This document shows, piece after piece, positions 59,262 to 64,000 of a stretch of DNA of 64,000 nucleotides. Position 1 is the stretch's first letter, and the number at the start of each line of letters is the position of its first letter. The DNA lies in contig DF236988.1 of NCBI GenBank assembly GCA_000708835.1, forward strand, positions 124,644 through 188,643. Reading direction: 5' to 3'. The notes below the pieces were generated by a model. The model had not been told where the DNA came from. It was given only the letters and a program-made list of their open reading frames with translations, and did no database searches. Source of the DNA: Klebsormidium nitens (taxonomy: Eukaryota; Streptophyta; Klebsormidiophyceae; Klebsormidiales; Klebsormidiaceae). The position numbers and the translations under genes are program-made.

Positions 59262-62200
59262 ATGGCAAATGCGCTGAAATTGGGGCTGAAGTCTTCAGTC
59301 TTTGAACTGTGTGCTTGCAAGGCTTCCAATGCCCAAGGATACACCAATGCAGTGGTGGTAAGTCTTCTCTGTTATGCTCACTCGTCGCCACAGCATTTGA
59401 TTTTGTGTTGCTTCTGGTTGATGGTGGTGGTGCTGACTGTCTCTTAAAAAGATAACATTATCTGTCATACTTGTGAGGGAGCTGCATTCGGGGGAATCTT
59501 GTGGTTGTCCTTGCGAAGGGTGGTATTTAGCCATGCCCTAATTCTCTGTAGTGCTTAGCGATATCAAGAACTTGCTGTTGGTGACAAGAAGTCAGCAATG
59601 CACAAGGAAGATAGAAAGTTCTGTTTCCCACAATCTGTTTCTGGAAATTCAGGTGGCTTGCAAGTCCCAATGAGCATGGCAACTTTCTCCATTCTTCGTG
59701 TCAGAATTGCCATATATCTGAAAGGGAATTGGGAGAATGAGCGCACCTTGTGACACTACACTGACCATTTTGGGATATGCTGACTGCGACAATTGATTGG
59801 TGTGCGCCTGGGATGTGGCGCAATGTTCTCATTTTCTAATACCGCTGCGTATTCCTCCAGGACAGACTCTCAACAAACCACACTCAAAACAAGACCTTTC
59901 TGATAGACATTTCAAACTTCAATACATCGACAGTTGCTCCCATTAGAATCCGGGCTTTGGATATCCTAGCCTCTAAAGACTCAGCTCGCCTTCATTATCC
60001 TGAATATTCAAGCTCCATGCAGGTTGCTCCCAGATTGTCAGCAAAGGGATGGTCAAAGAAGGAATTGGCAGCATGGACTCGCGTGCAAGTCACTGGGTCA
60101 ATGGAAGTCCACAGGTCAGTGCATGTCAGCTTGTTGTCGGGGCGCGTCATTGGTGCACAGTGATGACTCCTCAGCGGAGGCTAATGTAAGCATCGCAACA
60201 AATAACCTGAGCGGGCAGATCGCTTGTCAGATGTTAGTGCCCCTATGACTGTTCCTTGTGAAATTTATGCAGGCGCATGGGTCTGATTGGACTTGACCTA
60301 TAACCCCACAAACTGAGGGTGAAGAAATACATGTTTTCAGCATATATACTTGAGGACCTCTGTCAAATTACTGCACAAAGTTTTCTTGTACTATCTCCAG
60401 AAACAAAAGTTCTACAGTAACTCTGTTCCCACCTTGCAGGCATGTGACGAAGCACCAACACTTTTCAGAACCGTTAAAAGGGAAGCGGAGAGCAGCTGTC
60501 ATGAGAGCAGCTTCTGTGGAAGCCGAGGCGGGGCCGCAAGTTGTTGTGACGCGAGAGCAAGGCAAGAACGGAAAGCTTGTCAAAGCCCTGGTGAGGATAG
60601 TAGTTGCTGAACTCTACTCGTCTCTTGATGTCAATCCGTGTAGGTGTGTTGAGAAAAAAATGCCTTCCTCTGTACACATTTGCCCAGAATGAAGAAATCA
60701 TGTAAATACCCACATCATTACCCAGGTGATCACACGAGTTGGCAAAGAAGAATGTCCACAGTTATACCCAGGGTCGGTTACAAAGGATGTACCATCCAGG
60801 CTGGAACTCTTAATGTGCAGGAGAAGCAGCTAATCTACGTGTTTCCGATTGGATCCAGTCTCTTCCTTGTTTACGCAGATGGTTCACCTGTGGCAGTCCG
60901 TTTTGCAAGGTCGCATGTTCATGCACCATCGAAGGCCAAGCTCGTTGTGGCCTCTCCCGAATCCCTAGCATGACCTCTGAACATTCAGTGTCGACTTGAG
61001 ACGGTTCTGGAGCATCTCCAATCGATTTAAACTGACTGTATTATCCTTCGATTGCCAGGCGGCACATGGCATCAAGTGCTTAGAGCTACCATTGATCGAA
61101 CATCGAGAAGGCCCTGACGTTCATCGCCTGCCCCAGGTGTTGAAAGGTCTGTAAGACTACCTTGTCTGATGCAGCTTTTTGAAGCAAGAAGCTCTGATTG
61201 TCCTTTCAAATCGTCTTGATAAAACAGAGAAGCTCTTAAAGCCTCGTATCTGGCCTGTTAGGTGAGATCACTTCGCTTGTGCGCAGCGGTTCAAGTCAAT
61301 GACTTGTCTCAGCTGTTTCTCGTCGTACTCGCAGAGGAAACTTGGGATTGGATCATAATCACGTCCCCGGAAGCTGCCACCGTCTTCTTGGAGGGATGGA
61401 GGTGAGAAAAGACTTTCAGGCCGCTCCGAGATATGACCAGCATTTACATGTTTTTCGAGCGAACAAACACATATTTGGACGTTTCTGAACGACATAAGGC
61501 AACGACTTTTCGGCAGATCAAACGCAAAACCAGACTCGCACTGATGACTCAATAGGGTGGAATGATTTGCTACTTCTTCAAATCTACTCTGTGACATAAG
61601 TGCATGAGTCAGCGTTCCTTGCCAAGTAATCTGGAGCCCGTCTTTCGGAGCAGGGCCTATCAGCTCGAAGCAGGGACTTCGTATTCTGCTATCTTAATTT
61701 TACCTGCATCCCTCGACATTCGTTTGCAGCCTCTCTTGTCGCTCACTCTATTCAAGTTCAGTGCTGTCTTTCTACTGCAGGGCTGCGGGGCGACCAAAGG
61801 TCCGCCTGTCGGTTGTCGGAGCAGGCACTGGGACGGTCCTCGAGGAAGCGCCGGAAGCGGACGATTTGCGGCCCGAGTTTACGCCGTCAAAAGGTAAGAA
61901 GTGCAGGCGCTGAAGAAGCGGGGGTCCACTTGTGTCGCTTTGACAGTTAGTATGAGCTTCGACAGTTTCGTGCAAGAGTAGAAGACTAAGGTTGGCATGA
62001 AGAGTATGGGTTTAGCTGACGGCCTATCACAGAATCAGAGCGTTGATTGCTTTTGAAGGTGAAGGAAACGTTCAAGATCCAGCGCCTTCTTGAGCTGCGC
62101 ACGTTGTCTTTCTGTGCCCCGGCAGCCTTTCCGTAAAGCTCCACTTTGCAACAACCGCAACCGCAACGCAACCGCACCGCCAACGAGGAGACTGTCGACT

Positions 62201-64000
62201 AATCTCTCTTCCTTTTGGTAGTTGCTGTAAATTCGGTAGAGTAGGTACGGCTTTTACCAATAGTTGTGCTTTAAAAATGTCAAGACGAGGCGCTAACTGG
62301 CAATCCACGGCTTTTAAGGATGACTTCGAGCCTACCAGAAAAGCCTTCCTCGGAGCCATGGTTATCGATTGACCATCTCGGGTGCGCTTGTGTGCAGCAA
62401 CGGCCAAGGTGTTGGCGGTTGAGATCCCCGAGCCACAACCCGGAAGTAGAGTGCTCTATCCAGCCTCAGTCAAGGCCGGCAGCGACCTACGTAAGTTTTC
62501 CAACTCGCGCAATTGCCTGGACGCATCAGTCCGATCTTGTGGATTTGTAAAGCTTTGTCTTGAGTGTCGCTGCTTCCTCTTGGTGTACTAAGGTCTGAGA
62601 AAGCTCTTTTGGGCTGGGAGACCATGGACTGTGAAGCTTTTTCACAGACCATGTAAGACGCTGATAAAAAGACGATGTACCGAGGCTCTCTTGAAGGCTT
62701 TTCTTTCTCCTGAGTAGCTTTGGACGAATCTGGACCCTCAGCCCGCAAGTCGTCGTCTCAAAAAAGTGCATTTTGACCCCTGGTTTCATTGGCCTCCGCA
62801 GAAGAAGGGCTTGAAGCACGAGGCTTTAAAGTCACGCGCCTAAACACCTATTCTACGGTGAGGCCTACAAATCCGACTTTCTGAGGGAGACGATACAAAA
62901 GAAAGCGCTGGCTCAATATTACTTTGGTCTGCTGGGGGAAGCCCTTCGCGGATAGCTCGACATTTGGGGCAGCCGCGCTTCTTTTCCGCTGTTTGACGGA
63001 ATGGACGGTCCACCTTTGCTTGATTTACCGCTCAATGAGCCATTCGGATGTCTGCTTTCCTGCGACGAGCTCTATGGCGCGGCTGCCCACCTTTCACATA
63101 ACCACTCGTGCCGTCTGGCTGCTCGGAAGATCTTCTAGAGAAGTTGCCTGGGAAGCATCAGTGAGGGAATTCAGCGACTTCCCCTCAGCGGACGTAAGCG
63201 TCGGTGGCATCCAAGCACATCAATCATCCGACCGATGCCTTGTTGCTTGTTCCTTGCGCAGGAAACTGTTCGGACAGTTGACCCGAATGCACTGGCAGCT
63301 GCTGCAGACGCCCCGGTCGCCACCTTTGCCTCTCCGACTGCCGTCAAGTAAGGTCTCAATCCAATCTTGCCGCTCGAGTCTGAGCTCAATTGCTTTTGGT
63401 AGACATCGTCAGCCGCTCTCTCTCGATGACGAATTACCCGATCTTCAATTCTGGTTTTGGCCCTTGCATCATCGGTGTTAAGATGCCGTCGAATAGATCG
63501 AAGGGGTCCTCGGTTATATGTAGCTCGGGTGCTGCTGCTGACGTCCACAATTACTTTGCAAATGCTGGTGGACACTTCCAGAGCATTCCATGATGTCAGA
63601 GAGCAGAGTCGCAGTGTAACGCCTGGTTCAGAAGCACCACACGAAGTTGATTATTGCTCATTTCCAGGTCGAGCTGGTAAACTTCTTGTTGCTTTTGCGC
63701 CAGTGGTATCTGAAGCTTGAGATATTACTGCATTTTATTCCTCGCTCAGCGACTCCCAGATGACAGACACCACCGCACGTCTCCTGACAGTTAACGTTTC
63801 TCAAAGCTTGCTCCCGTTCCGGGCCTGGCGGCTCCTTAACTCCGCAATGTCTCCTTTGCAGAGCGTGGGTGGAACGTGTTTGTCAGGGGGACGTCAAGCG
63901 ATGGAGCGGTGCGGCCGCGTGCATCGGAAACACGTCCGCAGTGGCAGCACGGAATGCGGGCCTGGACAAGATATACTTCCCGGACAGTCCAGGCATTGAG
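59262..64000 (+). CDS. UROS: Uroporphyrinogen III synthase, plastid-type (3' end outside the window)
   Basis: Exons: 59262-59357, 60023-60114, 60440-60590, 61059-61146, 61335-61401, 61781-61893, 62398-62490, 62802-62857, 63262-63347, 63862-64000. That is 327 codons in continuous phase with no stop yet; plant homologues end soon after this point. The enzyme (HemD) cyclises hydroxymethylbilane with D-ring inversion in the plastid tetrapyrrole pathway to heme and chlorophyll. Seen: PQVVVTREQGKNGKLVKAL, ELPLIEHREGPD, DWIIITSPEAA, VVGAGTGTVLEE, PSKATAKVLA, LYPASVKAGSDL, GFKVTRLNTYST, FASPTAVKAWV, CIGNTSAVAARNAG and YFPDSPGIE. The first ~100 residues serve as a putative transit peptide. Exons 1 and 2 are placed by the ATG, splice signals and phase only, so they are less certain. 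Confidence 0.9.

Overview
The window is eukaryotic nuclear DNA. Its genes are densely interrupted by GT-AG introns, mostly 150-800 bp, and most exons were placed from conserved protein motifs plus consistent codon phase. The gene mix points to a photosynthetic green-lineage organism with motile cells. It has plastid-type enzymes with apparent transit peptides (a bifunctional purine enzyme, a rhomboid protease, uroporphyrinogen III synthase, and a P450 resembling cyanobacterial CYP120) next to a ciliary gene (CFAP77). A streptophyte alga such as Klebsormidium fits, but that species call is an inference from gene content and style only.

Layout: CFAP77 3' part (+, 11-3132); a 15-exon gene on the minus strand (14282-4205) encoding a class II glutamine amidotransferase, WD40 repeats and an M20 peptidase-like domain in one frame (a DUG3-DUG2 fusion); NOL9/Grc3 RNA 5'-kinase (+, 15624-21223); SYS1 Golgi protein (-, 23113-22171); ATIC/PurH (+, 24490-31826); CYP120-like P450 (-, 38885-32880); REV7/MAD2L2 (-, 42408-40203); plastid-type rhomboid (+, 42886-45390); GET1/WRB (-, 47169-46621); exon-like remains of an unidentified gene (+, about 47591-49259, with one in-frame TGA); RAD54B-like helicase (-, 58365-50103, 23 exons including one of 8 nt); uroporphyrinogen III synthase (+, 59262 to beyond the window end).

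The genes do not form an operon or a single pathway. Several are arranged as head-to-head pairs: fusion/NOL9, SYS1/ATIC, REV7/rhomboid and RAD54B/UROS. The most notable points are (1) the fusion of the two partners of the fungal glutathione-degrading complex into one predicted 1347-residue protein whose M20 domain lacks several catalytic residues, and (2) repeated tandem duplication of intron-end plus exon-start segments, seen at three exons in two genes (ATIC exons 6 and 8, fusion exon 10), each copy bringing an extra potential 3' splice site. No CRISPR array, rRNA or tRNA gene, or recognisable transposon was seen.
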